Positions 24,269-35,969 of a stretch of DNA of 64,000 bases are shown here, piece by piece. The stretch lies in NCBI GenBank assembly GCA_036936605.1, contig JAUPFV010000003.1, positions 106,339,278-106,403,277 on the forward strand, written 5' to 3'. Origin of the DNA: Limnanthes douglasii subsp. nivea. Its lineage: Eukaryota > Streptophyta > Magnoliopsida > Brassicales > Limnanthaceae. Position 1 is the first letter of the stretch; the number at the start of each line of letters is the position of its first letter. A model generated the notes under the pieces. It was given only the letters and a program-made list of their open reading frames with translations, made no database searches and had not been told where the DNA came from. Both the position numbers and the translations under genes were made by a program.

Positions 24269-24280
24269 GATACCAATTAA
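24269..24280 (-). promoter_or_regulatory. Possible decayed primer binding site (initiator-Met type)
   Basis: On the minus strand the sequence reads TTGGTATCAGACCC, close to the TGGTATCAGAGC site complementary to initiator tRNA-Met used by many copia elements. The expected CA end of an LTR is not seen next to it, so this is weak. Confidence 0.25.
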
Positions 24281-25108
24281 TGAGTCACTCATCAAACCAC
24301 ATAAATATATACAACCCTATTGTTGATTCAACTATTGAATAAACGTAGATGAAAATGAGAACACTTACTGATTTACTTTTTGTTCTCCATTATCCAATCT
24401 TCTGTAATCTACTACTTGCATTACATCTTTAAAAACTGCTGTCAAAATGTTTGAGAGAAAAGACAGAAGGTCTTCCAACCGACAAGACGAAAATTGTATT
24501 GTGTTTTTGGTTTTGGCTGAAGAAATTTCAAAATCCTAAGTCTATCTATATAGACTTAACAACTTGAAATCCAAAGTTTTAAAGTACAATAACTTTTTCA
24601 TCTTCTGATTAGAAACTACAATCCAATAAACTGATAATTACACTACGAGTTATCACTTTAAACTCAAAATTTTAAAATTTTAAACTTTATAAAAATACCC
24701 TAAATTCAATCTCATTACCACCATGATATCCTAACTACAAAAAATGGTGGTCTAAACAACCATTAACTATATCATCCACTTCCCATAAAAATAATAATTA
24801 ACATTTCAAGATGTGCAAATCAATCAAACACAATCTCTGTGTTTTTGGAAGAGAAAAATCAAAAGATTGTCTCTTCGTCAGCTTTAGCATCACAATGTCA
24901 AAATAAAAATAAAATATAAACATGTTCTTATGAAGGTTACGAAAAACAATTAACGAAGAATCAACGATTTCTAAATATTGAAAATGAAAGAAATTAATAA
25001 ACAAATCTTTTCCAAACTCGGAAACACCAAAGTCAAGAAAGAAGTGATATAAAAACAATCATGTGCCAAGTTTAAAAAACATCAAACAATAGAATTAACA
25101 TATGGATA
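24281..25108. other. AT-rich non-coding interval
   Basis: No domain or repeat recognised. The one longer minus-strand frame (25058-24798) is Phe-rich and unlike any family I know. Confidence 0.4.
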
Positions 25109-25117
25109 GGTTGACCT

Positions 25118-25270
25118 CCCCAATGAGGTAGCCGAGTTCGTTGAGCAAGGCATGGTTGTGACCAAAGTGCATGAGTTCGAGTCCCTCTACATACTCATTT
25201 TTGGTTGAGTCTGCCACCTTGTGTGGTTTACCTTATGGTATTTTGTGCGCACTCATTGAGTAGCAGTTGC
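25118..25270 (+). mobile_element. tRNA-derived SINE, plus orientation
   Basis: It has a Pol III A-box-like GTAGCCGAGTTCGTTGAG (25128-25145) and a B box GAGTTCGAGTCC (near 25169). Downstream GTGTGGTTTACC and CACTCATTGAGTAGC are shared with the minus-strand copy at 61941-62153. It is flanked by GGTTGACCT at 25109-25117 and 25271-25279, which may be the target duplication. SINEs are non-coding and depend on LINE machinery. The architecture resembles the Au-type SINEs of angiosperms, but the family was not assigned. Confidence 0.7.
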
Positions 25271-25299
25271 GGTTGACCTATTGGATTAATATTCAAATA

Positions 25300-25618
25300 T
25301 TAAATTTATTATTATTATATAGTAAAATTACTTGTTAACGAATAAATAATTTTTTTCAATTATAAATAATTATAAGTAAAGTTTCGATTAATATTGGAAA
25401 TTGATTTATCATTCTATGTCATATCTACTACAAGACAAAGTCCAAATTCCAAAAAAAAAAATTAGACCCTAAACAAAATCAAAATTGAAACAACTTTAAC
25501 TCCAAAACGAAGTCCAAATTCCTAAGCAAAAACAGATCCCAAACAAAATCAAATGCACTAAACTGAAACAGAATACCTATAGAAAAAAATCAATCATATT
25601 ACTCAAAAATCAAACAAG
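25300..25618. other. AT-rich interval with short direct repeats
   Basis: AAGTCCAAATTCC occurs at about 25438 and 25509. The sequence is probably the internal side of the copia LTR scar to the right. No coding frame recognised. Confidence 0.35.
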
Positions 25619-25800
25619 CTCTAATACCATGTAAATAAAGACAAACAAAGAAAGAGAAAACGACTATTTTTTTGTTATAATGTAGAAAACATAATTACAA
25701 TAAGTAGAAATGTCTATATAGATATAAATAGAGACACCAATAGTATAATAATAGATATATATACATATATATATATATATGAGATACGTACATAATATAA
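25619..25800 (-). mobile_element. Copia LTR/PBS remnant (minus orientation)
   Basis: The minus strand reads TGGTATTAGAGC at about 25619-25630, one mismatch from the initiator-Met PBS. To its right, on the same strand upstream, is LTR-like sequence with CTATTTATATCTATATAGAC, typical of a copia LTR TATA region. Neither LTR ends nor a second LTR were found. Confidence 0.45.
25755..25780. repeat. AT microsatellite
   Basis: A run of AT dinucleotides interrupted by one C. Confidence 0.85.
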
Positions 25801-26189
25801 AAATACTATATATGCTAAAAAATCAAAGTTAAGTACTCATGAATTTGTCAAACGACTGGATGTCAAGAGAATTGTTTGAAGGTGAATTTTTTTTTGCAAA
25901 ATCTATAAGTTTTGATATTTCTCAAACTCTAACTATGAGGTAAGGAGGTTGGATATACTTCAAGTATAAGTGTTCTACCGAAACAAGTTGTATATGTAGA
26001 TTGTGCAAGTGGGTTGTTGCATAATGGTGGAGATAGTGAGAACAAGTTGTTTATATAGTTTGGATAATAAAATATGATATAAATGAAAAGATCTCAATAT
26101 TTGTAGCAATAACATTTACCAATGATGAATATTTAAGCACAAACAATTGGTTGTGGTATTATTTGTGAATTTCATCTTCTATAAATATC

Positions 26190-26470
26190 AAAGTCTAAAC
26201 GGTTAAAGGTTGGAGGTTTAAGGCCGAAATTCGTTGAAGGTCGTTAAATGAGGAAAGTTGAAAGATGGACATTGAACATTATAAACCGTTGAAAGACATC
26301 AAAGGTCGTTAAAGGATAAAGGTTAAAGATTGAAGGTTCAATACTAAAAGTTATTTAAAACCGTTAAAAATGTAGGTTAAAGAATGAACACAGAAAACCA
26401 GTGAAGATGGTTGAAGGTTGGTGAAGATGATTAAAGAATATTAAAGATTTAATGTTAAATGAGGGTTTGA
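26190..26470. repeat. Cryptically simple purine-rich repeat
   Basis: Degenerate recurrences of GTTAAAGG, GTTGAAGG, AAAGGTT and CCGTTAAA/CCGTTGAA units over about 280 bp, with no fixed period. No gene. Confidence 0.55.
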
Positions 26471-26479
26471 CTGAAGATT

Positions 26480-28399
26480 GTTGGAGAATACCAAGGTTTT
26501 TTTAATAATACTAAAGATGAAACATTGAAATTCAAAAGAACTTCTAATGAAGATTGATTGAATATTTATTATAGGTTCACCATTTTTTTTTGTCTTTTCT
26601 CAAAGATTTTTGGACAATTCTTGTATAGTTCGTGCAATGACACACAATTCTTGTGAAATTCATCCAACTTAAAGACAACAAATATATGTCAACAAATATC
26701 AAATGGTCGATAATTGATCAAATTAGAGCAAAACTTGACATACATAACGGTAATTTAGTATATATATAATGGCTGTTGTTTACTTTCTACTAGATATACT
26801 GAAACGATCGACGAATTTGATTACGAAAAAATCATGTCTTGAGTCATTGTGGATATGTATACTCACCGATCAAATTGGATTGACTATAAATATTGCGTAG
26901 TTGATTAGGGTAAAACACTTAGAAAGTTCAGGTGATTATATTTATGAGATGTATATTTTTACCGATTTCTCTAAAATTTTATGTTTATGATCAAAACATT
27001 ATATGAAAAGACGACAAATGAATTTGTCAACATGTTGAAATGTTGGAAATCTGACAACTTTAACCTTTTCAACTTATATATTAGTGAAGGTTCCATTTAC
27101 ACATGTCGTAAATTTGAATCTCAACAATAATAGTAAAAAAAAGAGCAAAAACGATAACTTCAGACTTATACTCGAACATTCATTGACTGATGCGGTATGT
27201 TTATGTTAACTTACAAATATTTTATTTATATTTGAATTTTATACGATATCTAAAGTAATGGGATTTTATATTACTGGATATTTTTTTAACAATAGCAATA
27301 TGTAAGTTAAAAATGAAAAAAATATATTAAGGTGTCCTATCCAGAATATGTTATTATATATGACCAAAAGTTAATTAGAATTTTTTTAAAGTGTCATATG
27401 ATATATTCATACTAGATTTAGGAGGGCATTAGTTATGATGATTGGAACAAATTCTTATACATGAAGGTTGTTAGACACATTACGAATTTAATCACATGAA
27501 CTCCTACTTTATAGTGTTTTGATCCAATTTAGATCCAATATTTATTCACTTGTGGGAACTAAGCAGTCACGCGTAGGGAGAGGGGGATGACCACTATGAT
27601 TCATCTATTCTCGATAATCCATACATCCCTTATCAGTGTATGGACAAGTATCTCTCCAATACAAGTTTATGTTTGACCTCAATGAAAAAATCAAATGGAG
27701 TATTTAACAACATATCTTTACAGACCACCAGGATATTATTTTATCGTACAAATATGATTTGTGAATATATATATTCTTGATGATCCGTTGATTTACGTTG
27801 GATGTTTTAATCTTTTATAATTTTTTAAAATAATATTAATGACATGTAATGATTATTATGAGTAGGATTTTGAGTATATTAATTTTGCATAAAATATATG
27901 TGAAAAAAACTTTTTTATTTTTAAGTTCTTGTACATATTTTTTACAGATCTATTGTGCACAACGATGCCAAATGTATTTGTTACACTAAACTTATGAGTT
28001 TATAAGTGTATCTCTTATGAAAACAACTAAACTAAAAAACTGTATTATGGTACTGAAATTATTTTTTAAACGTGAATTTCTTAAATCTCAAACTCCTAGT
28101 GTGTGAACATGTGTTTTCAAGTCCAAACTTTTTATTAAAAAAAAACATTATGAATTTATGTTCTTTTACGAGAATTATAGTCTCTTTTTTGGAAGTTAGA
28201 ATCTTTTTAGCTTATGTTAGTCAAAATGGTTTGAACGACAAATGATTTGTATAGATTATACAATATTTACATTATAACTCAATATATGAATCACATATCT
28301 AATTTAAAACTAACTTTTAAATAATGAATAGAGTTTGACAGAATATATATGCTAAAAAAGAGCCATCAATAAAATGAAGAAAATGATACCACCTCAATA
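26480..28399. other. AT-rich non-coding interval
   Basis: Only short frames with many stops. I could not recognise a transposase, RT fragment or RNA gene. It may be remains of old elements. Confidence 0.4.
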
Positions 28400-28400
28400 G

Positions 28401-28569
28401 AAAAATAAAAGATCTTAATGAAAACATTTTATATTGATTCACCAAACAACATATGTTTTATGTTTTGGTTTGCAACATGTACAAATCCATCGACACAATG
28501 AAAAATTCATGCTACCTTGACCAAGAATAAAAGATCTCGATGAACGCATTTTATATTGACCCACCAAAC
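28401..28569. repeat. Direct repeat of about 48 bp, 122 bp apart
   Basis: 28401-28448 and 28523-28569 share AATAAAAGATCT, ATGAA, CATTTTATATTGA and CACCAAAC with a few differences. The second copy ends at the start of the LTR of copia element G. Confidence 0.65.
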
Positions 28570-28853
28570 TGTTAAAGACTAATTGAGATTAGTTGTAAAA
28601 GACACAAAAATTAATTAATTGAGAAAACCAAGAGATTAATTAGAGATTTATCTAGGAAGACCAAAAGATTAAAGATTATCATTTTTAGAGAGGAAGACTA
28701 GGCGATTCAATGTATCATCAATGTCAATAATTATTATTTCTTACTAATGTACTATAAAAAATTAACCTTGTATATACTAATCTGCAAAAATAATAATATG
28801 ATTTTTTCCCAACCAAATTCTCTTTATTATTCTTTTCTTTTATCTTTCTAACA
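28570..28853 (+). repeat. 5' LTR and adjacent PBS of copia G
   Basis: 284 bp beginning TGTTAAAGAC and ending TTCTAACA, with inverted terminal TGTTA/TAACA. The next 12 bases (28854-28865) match the initiator-Met PBS at 10 of 12 positions. Confidence 0.65.
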
Positions 28854-29393
28854 TGTTAACAGAGCAGTGTTCTTCGAATATTTTGAATTTTCATAACATT
28901 CATTTTTTCAAAGAAAACTTACTTGTCAAACTTCAACAAAAAATAAATTAAACTAGTAAAAAATCAACCTTACAATTAAAATCCACAAACCAAAGTGTCA
29001 AAAGAAAATTCGAGTGTTACCAGAAACAAAAACCAAAATAATCCTGATGAATTGATATTATAAATAAAAAATGTGCTCATAAATGGATTGGATGATCAAT
29101 AACCAATTAAAATTAGTTCCAAAAGCCTCTTAATTAATGACAAATATAAAGCAGTTCAGAGAGATATCTTGAAATACAATCATTTTTCCTCAGTTGAATT
29201 AACATATACAATGGTGAGAAGAGAGATAACCAGTTTACAAATCTCAATGAGGTTATTTCATCATCAAGAGAATCAGAATATGACTAAAATCAAAATCAAT
29301 AGGCTTTAAAAATCAACAACAATAAACATGAAATTGATGAAGTGGTCATTTAGAATCTACTGGAAGGTAGTGGAAATCCTCATCACGGGAGGA

Positions 29394-30110
29394 TAAATCC
29401 AAGTTACAATGTACACATTGTAAAGTGAAAATATATACCAAAGAGAGTTATTTTGATTTGGTAGAATGTCCGAAATAGTGGGAAGACAACCACAATAAAG
29501 GTAATGCACATTTTGTTAATAACATCCCATAGGTTACCTTAGACAGTGGCAACATTCAAGAGACAAAAAATGAAGGAGAAAATAATCGACACCAAGGTTT
29601 TGTAGGACTAAGTCATGAATGTAGTACCAATATCCCTAAAATCTTTAAAAATATTATTGTAATGTGTTAATAATAATTTAGTTTGAAATGTGAACAAATC
29701 CTAAAATGAAGCCAACTCAAAAGCTAATCAAACTCATTCCAGCTCCGGGAAAATAACGGAGTAGATTTTAGATTATAGGGCTACACACGTAATGGTCCAT
29801 GATCTATAAGATATTATTTACAAAGTACCACATTCAAAGGATTTTATAAAAACTAATAATAATGGTTTAGCCAAATCTAAAGGAAAATGATCTATTACTA
29901 TTTCTCCAAAGTTTAAATTAAAACAATACCTATAACTTCCGTCCTTATCTTACACACTCCTGTCCTTGAGTCATCTAACACATGAATTGAATTGTGTAGT
30001 AATGATATATCCTCATATTATCCTTTTATGATACATTCATACAAACAAGATCATTGGGTATGATATCGAGCGTGAAGAACTCTACTACGTTGATGTAAAT
30101 TTGGTTGTGG
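29394..30110 (+). pseudogene. Copia gag zinc knuckle, protease and pre-integrase remnants (G)
   Basis: Near 29400 the translation reads KLQCTHCKVKIYTKESYFDL then VECPK*WEDNHNKGN, matching the copia CX2C...HX4C-type knuckle followed by the WWDDxxK segment, although the His and one Cys are changed. Around 29950-30110 a string resembling LHTPVLESSNT and GYDIEREELYYVD matches the VLHVP and GRERDGLYYL stretches after the protease. Many stops. Confidence 0.6.
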
Positions 30111-30229
30111 CACCGACGCCTAAGTCACCCCTCCGTTAGTTATATTCATTTTCTATGTCTTATAATTTTTAAGAATAATGATTCTCATTTCTCACCTAAA
30201 ACTTATTTTTTTGAAAAAAAAATCATCCA

Positions 30230-30990
30230 AATTCTTTTAGCCAAAGTAACACTAGGGTTCAGTCTACTTTTTATTTGATACACTCAGATTTTTAGAGACT
30301 TGTACCGTACTCTAATAAAAATAATTTTCAATATTTTGTGTTATTTGTTGATAACTTCTATGATATGACCTTGATATACTTTATAAACCATAAATCTGAA
30401 GTGTACGAGATTTTTTTTTGATTTGTCCCAAATGATTCAAACCAAATATAACTAGAAAATCAAAATTATTCGGTCTGATAATTAGTTCTAATGTTACCAA
30501 ACACTTATGGTTTGAATCTATTGCCACTCAAGCTATCTAGTTAACCATTTACCCACAATAACTATTGGCCATAAAACCCCACTTCCAATCCTAAAACCCC
30601 TAAACACTTATGGTTTGAATCTATTGCCATATTAAGCTTGTATTTGTTCATGTTCCAAAAGGTGATCGATCTAAATATGATATTGTTCCATAAAACACAT
30701 TTTTATGGGCTATGCACTTTATAAAAAAATGGTATTGATGTTATAATATAATTAATTATCGCATCTATATCACATGGATTGTGACTTCCTTGAGTCAAAC
30801 TTCTACTATCTTACCCAATTTCGTGTTTAGAGGAAAAGTGCAAGTGACTCACTCGATTGGTTAAGTTCCCTCATCATTCTAGATATTGTATCCACAAAGC
30901 CACCCATTAACATAGAACGAACCAATGATTTTATACATACCAATGATCAACCTTCAAATAATGTCCTACAAGAGGTAAGTGAACCACTTA
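30230..30990 (+). pseudogene. Copia integrase remnants (G)
   Basis: Fragments in changing frames: SQMIQTKYN then KIKIIRSDN near 30420-30480 (normally MIQTQF..KIKVLRSDNG, the second catalytic Asp), a YLVNHLPT-like piece near 30530, and a cluster like the C-terminal cysteine/PxxxRSKLDP region near 30640-30720. Non-functional. Confidence 0.6.
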
Positions 30991-31079
30991 GTCTAGTTGC
31001 TTCCCATCTAATTAATGATTATATACATGTTGATACTAGTGTAGAAGTGCTCAAAGAAAGTATATATTTTTTGTCTCGT

Positions 31080-32060
31080 CAAAATAAATCATGAAGTTCC
31101 ACCTACACGTTACTCTTCGAACATATTTCCCAAGCCAACAAATATCCCGTAGGATACTCGGTTAGAAAGAGCTTGTCACAAGAGATCAATGCATTTACCA
31201 TGATTATTTACAACCACAAAATTCCAAAAAGCGCCCATGAAACATCACAAAAGAATGAGTAGAGGTTGGACATAAATGCCAAAATGGATACCTTTGCAAA
31301 AAAAGTACTTGAGAATTGAAAACTTCTAACAGGATAAATTTCCGATATGGATAGGTCTTCACTATCAAACACAAAGGTGATGGAACCATAGAACGATACA
31401 AGGCTTGACTTACGGCGAAATGGTACACACAGACGTACAAAATTTATTATTTTGAAATATTTTCTCCGATGGAAAAATAGACACAATTTGAGTTTATTCT
31501 GAAGTGCAGTAAACAAAAGCTAGCCATTTCATCAGTTTGATGTAAAAAATATATTTCTCTAAAAAGACTTGAAAGAAGAAGTATATATAAAAGCTTCACC
31601 AAGATTGACTGATGGGTTTTGAAAAGATAGAGTATGTCGACATGGTAAGGCTCAATATGGGCTCAAACAGTCCCCACATGCATGGTCTGGAAGACTTGTT
31701 ATGATAATGAAATAGTACGAGTATAAATAGAGTAAATCTAATCATAATTTGTTTCTAAAAAAAGAGTCACATGATCACTTGCTTAAAATCTATGTAGATG
31801 ACATGATCTTAACATGAAGTGATAGTACAAGTATTGTAAGAATCAGGAAGAACTTGTTCATATAATTTAAGATGAAAGATATATGAGGGTTAAAAGTACT
31901 TACTAGAAATCAAGCTTTTATATCCTAGAGGAAGTACATTCTTGATTTACTTGCCGAGACATGAATGGTTGATTGTAAACCAGTAGAGTCTCCAATGCAG
32001 GTTAATCATAGACTCAGAATGGTTGTAGGTGTTGACATGGAAAAATTATTACTTGGCACA
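31080..32060 (+). pseudogene. Copia reverse transcriptase (G)
   Basis: PKSAHETSQ (normally PKSVHEAL) opens the RT segment near 31210, then an HKGDGTIERYKA-like stretch near 31370, YGLKQSPHAW at about 31655, and the catalytic YVDDMILT near 31795, with the aspartates intact. Internal stops and frame changes. Confidence 0.75.
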
Positions 32061-32129
32061 TACTCGATCATACATAGCCTATGCAGTTAATGTTGTAAGT
32101 TAATTTATTCACCAACCATAATTGGATCA

Positions 32130-32480
32130 AGAAATAAACATCTAGGCGTTGAAGCCTACATTTATACAAATTGGGCTGGTAATCTAAATGATCGTACGTC
32201 TACATTCGGGTACTTTACGCTAGTTGAGGGAAACTTAGTGATGTGGAAAACCAAAAATCAGAAAATAGTAACACTTTCGAGTGCTGAGGAAGAATTCTAG
32301 AGAATTGTTATAGGAGTAACATAAATTATGGATAAAAATATTAATGGATGAAATTGGATTTCAACCATGTCTTCTAAGTCGGTTGAAATGTGATAATAAA
32401 ACAACAATAAGTACCTCAGATGTCTTACGAGTCCGTTGAAATGTAATAATAAAACAACAAGTATCTCGGATATTCATGTT
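32130..32480 (+). pseudogene. Copia RNase H (G) with a small duplication
   Basis: AYIYTNWAGNLNDRTSTFGY and GNLVMWKTKNQKIVTLSSAE match the copia RNase H consensus (the Asp in YTDADWAG is replaced). The CDNKTTISTS stretch occurs twice (about 32382 and 32432), showing a duplication of about 50 bp. The element breaks off shortly after. Confidence 0.78.
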
Positions 32481-33244
32481 CAGCACGACATAAAATTTTA
32501 TATTTTATATTTTATTTTGAAATTATATATATTTTATATTATCATTTCTGGATGACATCAGATCGGACAATTTTAAAATTTGAGCGCGATCGTTGCACTA
32601 ACGAATTATAATTTATTAACTTGTACCGAAAAATCTTAAATTCGAACAAAACAAAATTCGACCGAATTAAACGGAACAAGAACCACGTTACCATCCCTAC
32701 TCCATCACTGTGGAAAAATGAAAACTTTAAAATTAGATAAATTGAACGCAAAACTATATATCAAACTTTTTGGTCAACTTAAATATTGTATTAGTGTATG
32801 GAGTGTAATCGAAATTGATTAGAAATAAAAAAATAATAAAAATTGCTAATAATTTATAACAATTGGATAAAAACAATGAATGCCAAACAAAAATGATAAG
32901 ATATTACTTTGGGATTTTTTAATCTTCTAACAAATGAAATATTATAAAAATATATTTTAACGATTTTTTGTGGGTTTGAAAAATTAAAAATATCATAATT
33001 TTCCATGGTTTTGGTTATATACAATTCGTTTTAATTAAATATACCATATTTTAATTATATTTTTAAATTGTTGAATATATATTTTAATAAAAGTGACGAT
33101 GTATAAAATGAAAAATTGTTAAACAAGCAAAAATATTCTAAACTTTTCAATATATTTTTTTATGAATAACAAACGTTGATCACACGATTATTTCGTTTTC
33201 GCTAAGTTTTTATCTTGGATCATAGTTGCTTATGGTCAATAACA
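32481..33244. other. AT-rich non-coding interval
   Basis: TTTTATATTTTATATTTTATT-like text and AT-rich DNA follow. No coding or structural feature recognised. It includes the region where the LINE 3' end should lie. Confidence 0.4.
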
Positions 33245-33556
33245 CGTGTTTTTTATTTGTTTTTTAAAACTTGCAAAGTTTTGGAGCTTAAAGCAATAAG
33301 AATGTTTACAAGAGCTTAAACAAGACAAAAACTTGGGAATCAAGTAAATAACTTCATATTAAATTTTGCTAGCAATGATCTTCTATAGAAATTGAGAACC
33401 ATCCCTAGAAAGTAGCATTCATTTGGTTTCTCCTCCAATTGATTTTAATCATTTCATATAATAATGTTTGAAGATATTCCTGTCCAAACATTAAAAATAA
33501 GTACAAGCAAATTAATAAAGCTTGTGATATAGATAAACCTCAATTCATTGCAGCAA

Positions 33557-34030
33557 TTAATCAAGTCTTAGGTATCCACAATTACGACTTTCAAGTAAAA
33601 TTATGGCATTTAAAGTGTTGAGGATTTGGATGGCTGTAAGGTCCAATATTGTCTTGCATTTCAGAGTCCATTTGCCAAACCAATCAGCTACTTGGTTTTG
33701 GACTATGGATATCAATTTGATTGACATAGTGGATAGAATGAGATTTCTACAACATTTTAAAGGTGACACACGAAACCAAAGAATGTTTCCTTTATCAATT
33801 ATAACAACAAGGCTAAAATCAATGTCAATATCAAAATCTTTAATATCAAGCTGATTGAAGATAGATAAACCATCTAACGTAGCTCTACATTCAACAATCA
33901 AAGGGGATTGATTTCTGTAAAAACATTACCATTAGAGTCTTTTATAATTCCAGCACCGCTAGACTCACCAATTGAGAGTCAAGAGCCATTAATGTTTAAT
34001 TTAAATATGATGTTTTTAGGCTTAATCCAT
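33557..34030 (-). pseudogene. LINE C-terminal RNase H domain
   Basis: On the minus strand the domain starts KLNINGS (normally KLNxDGS), then SSGAGIIKDSNGNV, VECRATLDGL (the Glu) and DIDFSLVVIIDKGN (the Asp site), ending near QVADWFGKWTL. Plant LINEs of this type carry an RNase H after zf-RVT. The first catalytic Asp is changed to Asn and a stop lies after SGS, so it is inactive. Confidence 0.8.
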
Positions 34031-34189
34031 TTAATGACATTTGGAGTGATGTGACTAGAATGAAAAAAAACAACCAATATTATTTGCAATATGATGATCA
34101 CCAGTCCAATTTTTTTGTTTAACATTTATGCTTTGTCTAATTTAGAAAGGCTTAGATAGATTTTGTCTAGAATATATCTATAAGTAAAA

Positions 34190-35539
34190 GTGGCATTATT
34201 TTGCTTAATGTGATTTCTAGAATACCAAATTGACCAACTGATTAATGCATGGATAATATGTCTAATGTTTAATGTTTTTAAAGTGGACCAAAACCCTCAT
34301 CTAATTAGATTATTTATGTTCATGTATTTGGTAATGAACACATTGAATAATGCAACAAAGTGATTCCAAATATGTCAAATTAAAGGGTAATTCACAAACA
34401 AATGGTTGTGAGTTTCACTATCATTACAAAATTGACACTTAGAAACTGTATGAAAGTTTCTCTTTTGAAGGTTGGAATCCACTGGAATCCAACGCTTCAA
34501 AAGCTTCCATAATAAAAAGGAGTATTTGGAGGGGGTTATAGGATTCCAAATCTTTGCAAATAGATTGGAAATTGTTCATTTACTTCTAATAGTGTTCGAG
34601 GTTTCCTTGGTACAAAAGTTTTCAGAATTGTTAAGAGACCAAATGATTTTATCATCAATGTGATGATTGATTTTAAACTGGATAATTTCATGTATTTGAG
34701 TTGGAGTTACTAGATAATTGAGGATATTTATGTTCCAATTATTGTTAGACCAAACATTATTAACTTTATAATAATTATAATTATACCAACTGTCAACAAT
34801 GTTAGGGAGCCTTATTAATGGTTTGTTGTCAAGCCATTTGTCCAGTCATAAGTCACTGTTACCTTTGCCAAAATTCAATGGATAAAAGGCTTAACAGTGG
34901 CCTTGGAGGATAGTAATATTCTCCAAGTTTTGAAGCCTTTAATATTGTGGTTAATTTGAAGAGGATGAAGGTTTTTGGTATATATGGAGTTTGTTTTCAC
35001 GAAACTAATACCAAAGCTTACAAGAGAAAGTAGCTTGAATATCAGAAAATATTCTAATATTTAAATCATCCTCTCTGTAAGGCTTACACAAGGTCTGCCG
35101 ATTAGTCCAAATCATGGTTTTAGTTATGTCTTTAGAACCCCATAAGAATATGTTCATAAACCTTTCTATTCTAGATAAGACAATGTTGGGGATTATGCAA
35201 CAATGAATATGACAAAGAGGAATAGTCATCAATAATATCATCATATAGGGTGGCTTTGTTGTTGTTGTTGTAAATGGAGACACCTAAACATTTGAGAGGC
35301 AGGGGCTTGTTTATAAAGGTAGTGAGATATCTTCTAAAAGATGAAGTCTTTGATTGTTCATATTTGAGGATACAATAAGGCTAAATGTGTATTTATTAAT
35401 AGATTGGCCATCTAAGAATCAAATAAGTCGATTAATGTTATTGTTAGAGTAATTGGTATATATATAACAAAATGATTAGCAAAAGCTAAGAAATTGATGA
35501 TGAGACTGCTTCCAGTAATATATCTTTTTTGGTTATATT
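34190..35539 (-). pseudogene. LINE RT C-terminal part and zf-RVT
   Basis: RT thumb-like text: HCCIIPNIVLSRIERFMNIF, GSKDITKTMIWTNRQTLCKP, REDDLNIRIFSDIQATFSCK. The zf-RVT segment (CQFCN...HNHLF) follows near 34440-34510. Stops and frameshifts show decay. The frame continues upstream beyond the inserted element C at 40214. Confidence 0.82.
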
Positions 35540-35969
35540 TGGTGTGGATAATAATTGCCTGAGGGTAGGCTGGTAATTTCAGATGGTATTTTATGGTGGT
35601 GTGTGGGTGTTTAAGTGTTTAGAGTAGAGAGTAGAGAGATAATTAAGCAGCTTGGTAGCAGTTAATTCTCATTACCCACACTTAATGCAGGTGGTTGGGT
35701 ATTTATACCCTGATGTTTGGGCCCTTATGGGCTTTCGGGTCATGTTTAATGGATCCGGGTCATGTTCAAAGACCCATGAGCTCTAAGTAGGAGAGCAAGT
35801 AGCTTAGTCAAGAAGTGTTTAGGTTTTTTAGTACTTTTATCATAGTTCGAACAGCCCTATGGTCATAGTGTTCAAAGTGATCTGTCCGGTCCATGTGATC
35901 TGTCCGGTATCCGGAGAGGTTGGACCGATATGTCCCTGTACGGGGAGCAGGCAAAATTCGGACTCATCA
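35540..35969 (-). repeat. 3' LTR of element C
   Basis: 430 bp, TGGTGTGGAT...GGACTCATCA. It is a different subfamily from A and B, sharing ends, the GGGTATTTATACCC block and GGGTCATGTT segments. It contains GATCTGTCCGGT repeats near 35879-35900. It is followed by GGAGCCCTTTTTTTAGG, the polypurine tract on the minus strand. Confidence 0.92.

Larger units (their letters stand above)
28570..32480 (+). mobile_element. Degenerate Ty1/copia retrotransposon G (plus orientation)
   Basis: 5' LTR at 28570-28853 (TGTTA...TAACA), PBS at 28854, a gag zinc knuckle near 29400, protease and pre-integrase near 29900-30110, integrase remnants 30230-30990, RT 31080-32060, RNase H 32130-32480. Domain order is that of plant copia. 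No 3' LTR is present: the element ends in AT-rich DNA after RNase H. Stops and frameshifts occur in every domain. Confidence 0.82.
33245..35539 (-). mobile_element. LINE (L1-type), 3' part, minus orientation
   Basis: Minus-strand domains in LINE order: end of RT (35539-34990; a FANHF box in place of the catalytic FADD motif, then SRIERFMNIFLWGSKD and DIQATFSCKLWY), zf-RVT (34510-34190; LLKRWIPVDSNLQKR, CQFCNDSETHNHLF) and a C-terminal RNase H (34030-33557). T-rich runs near 33248-33268 may be the complement of the poly-A tail. The element is interrupted by Tat element C at 35540 and continues at 40214. Confidence 0.85.

Noticed and set aside
25110..25190. A functional tRNA gene
   Set aside because: It has A- and B-box-like sequences but no cloverleaf arms that close properly, and it is shared with the SINE at 62 kb.
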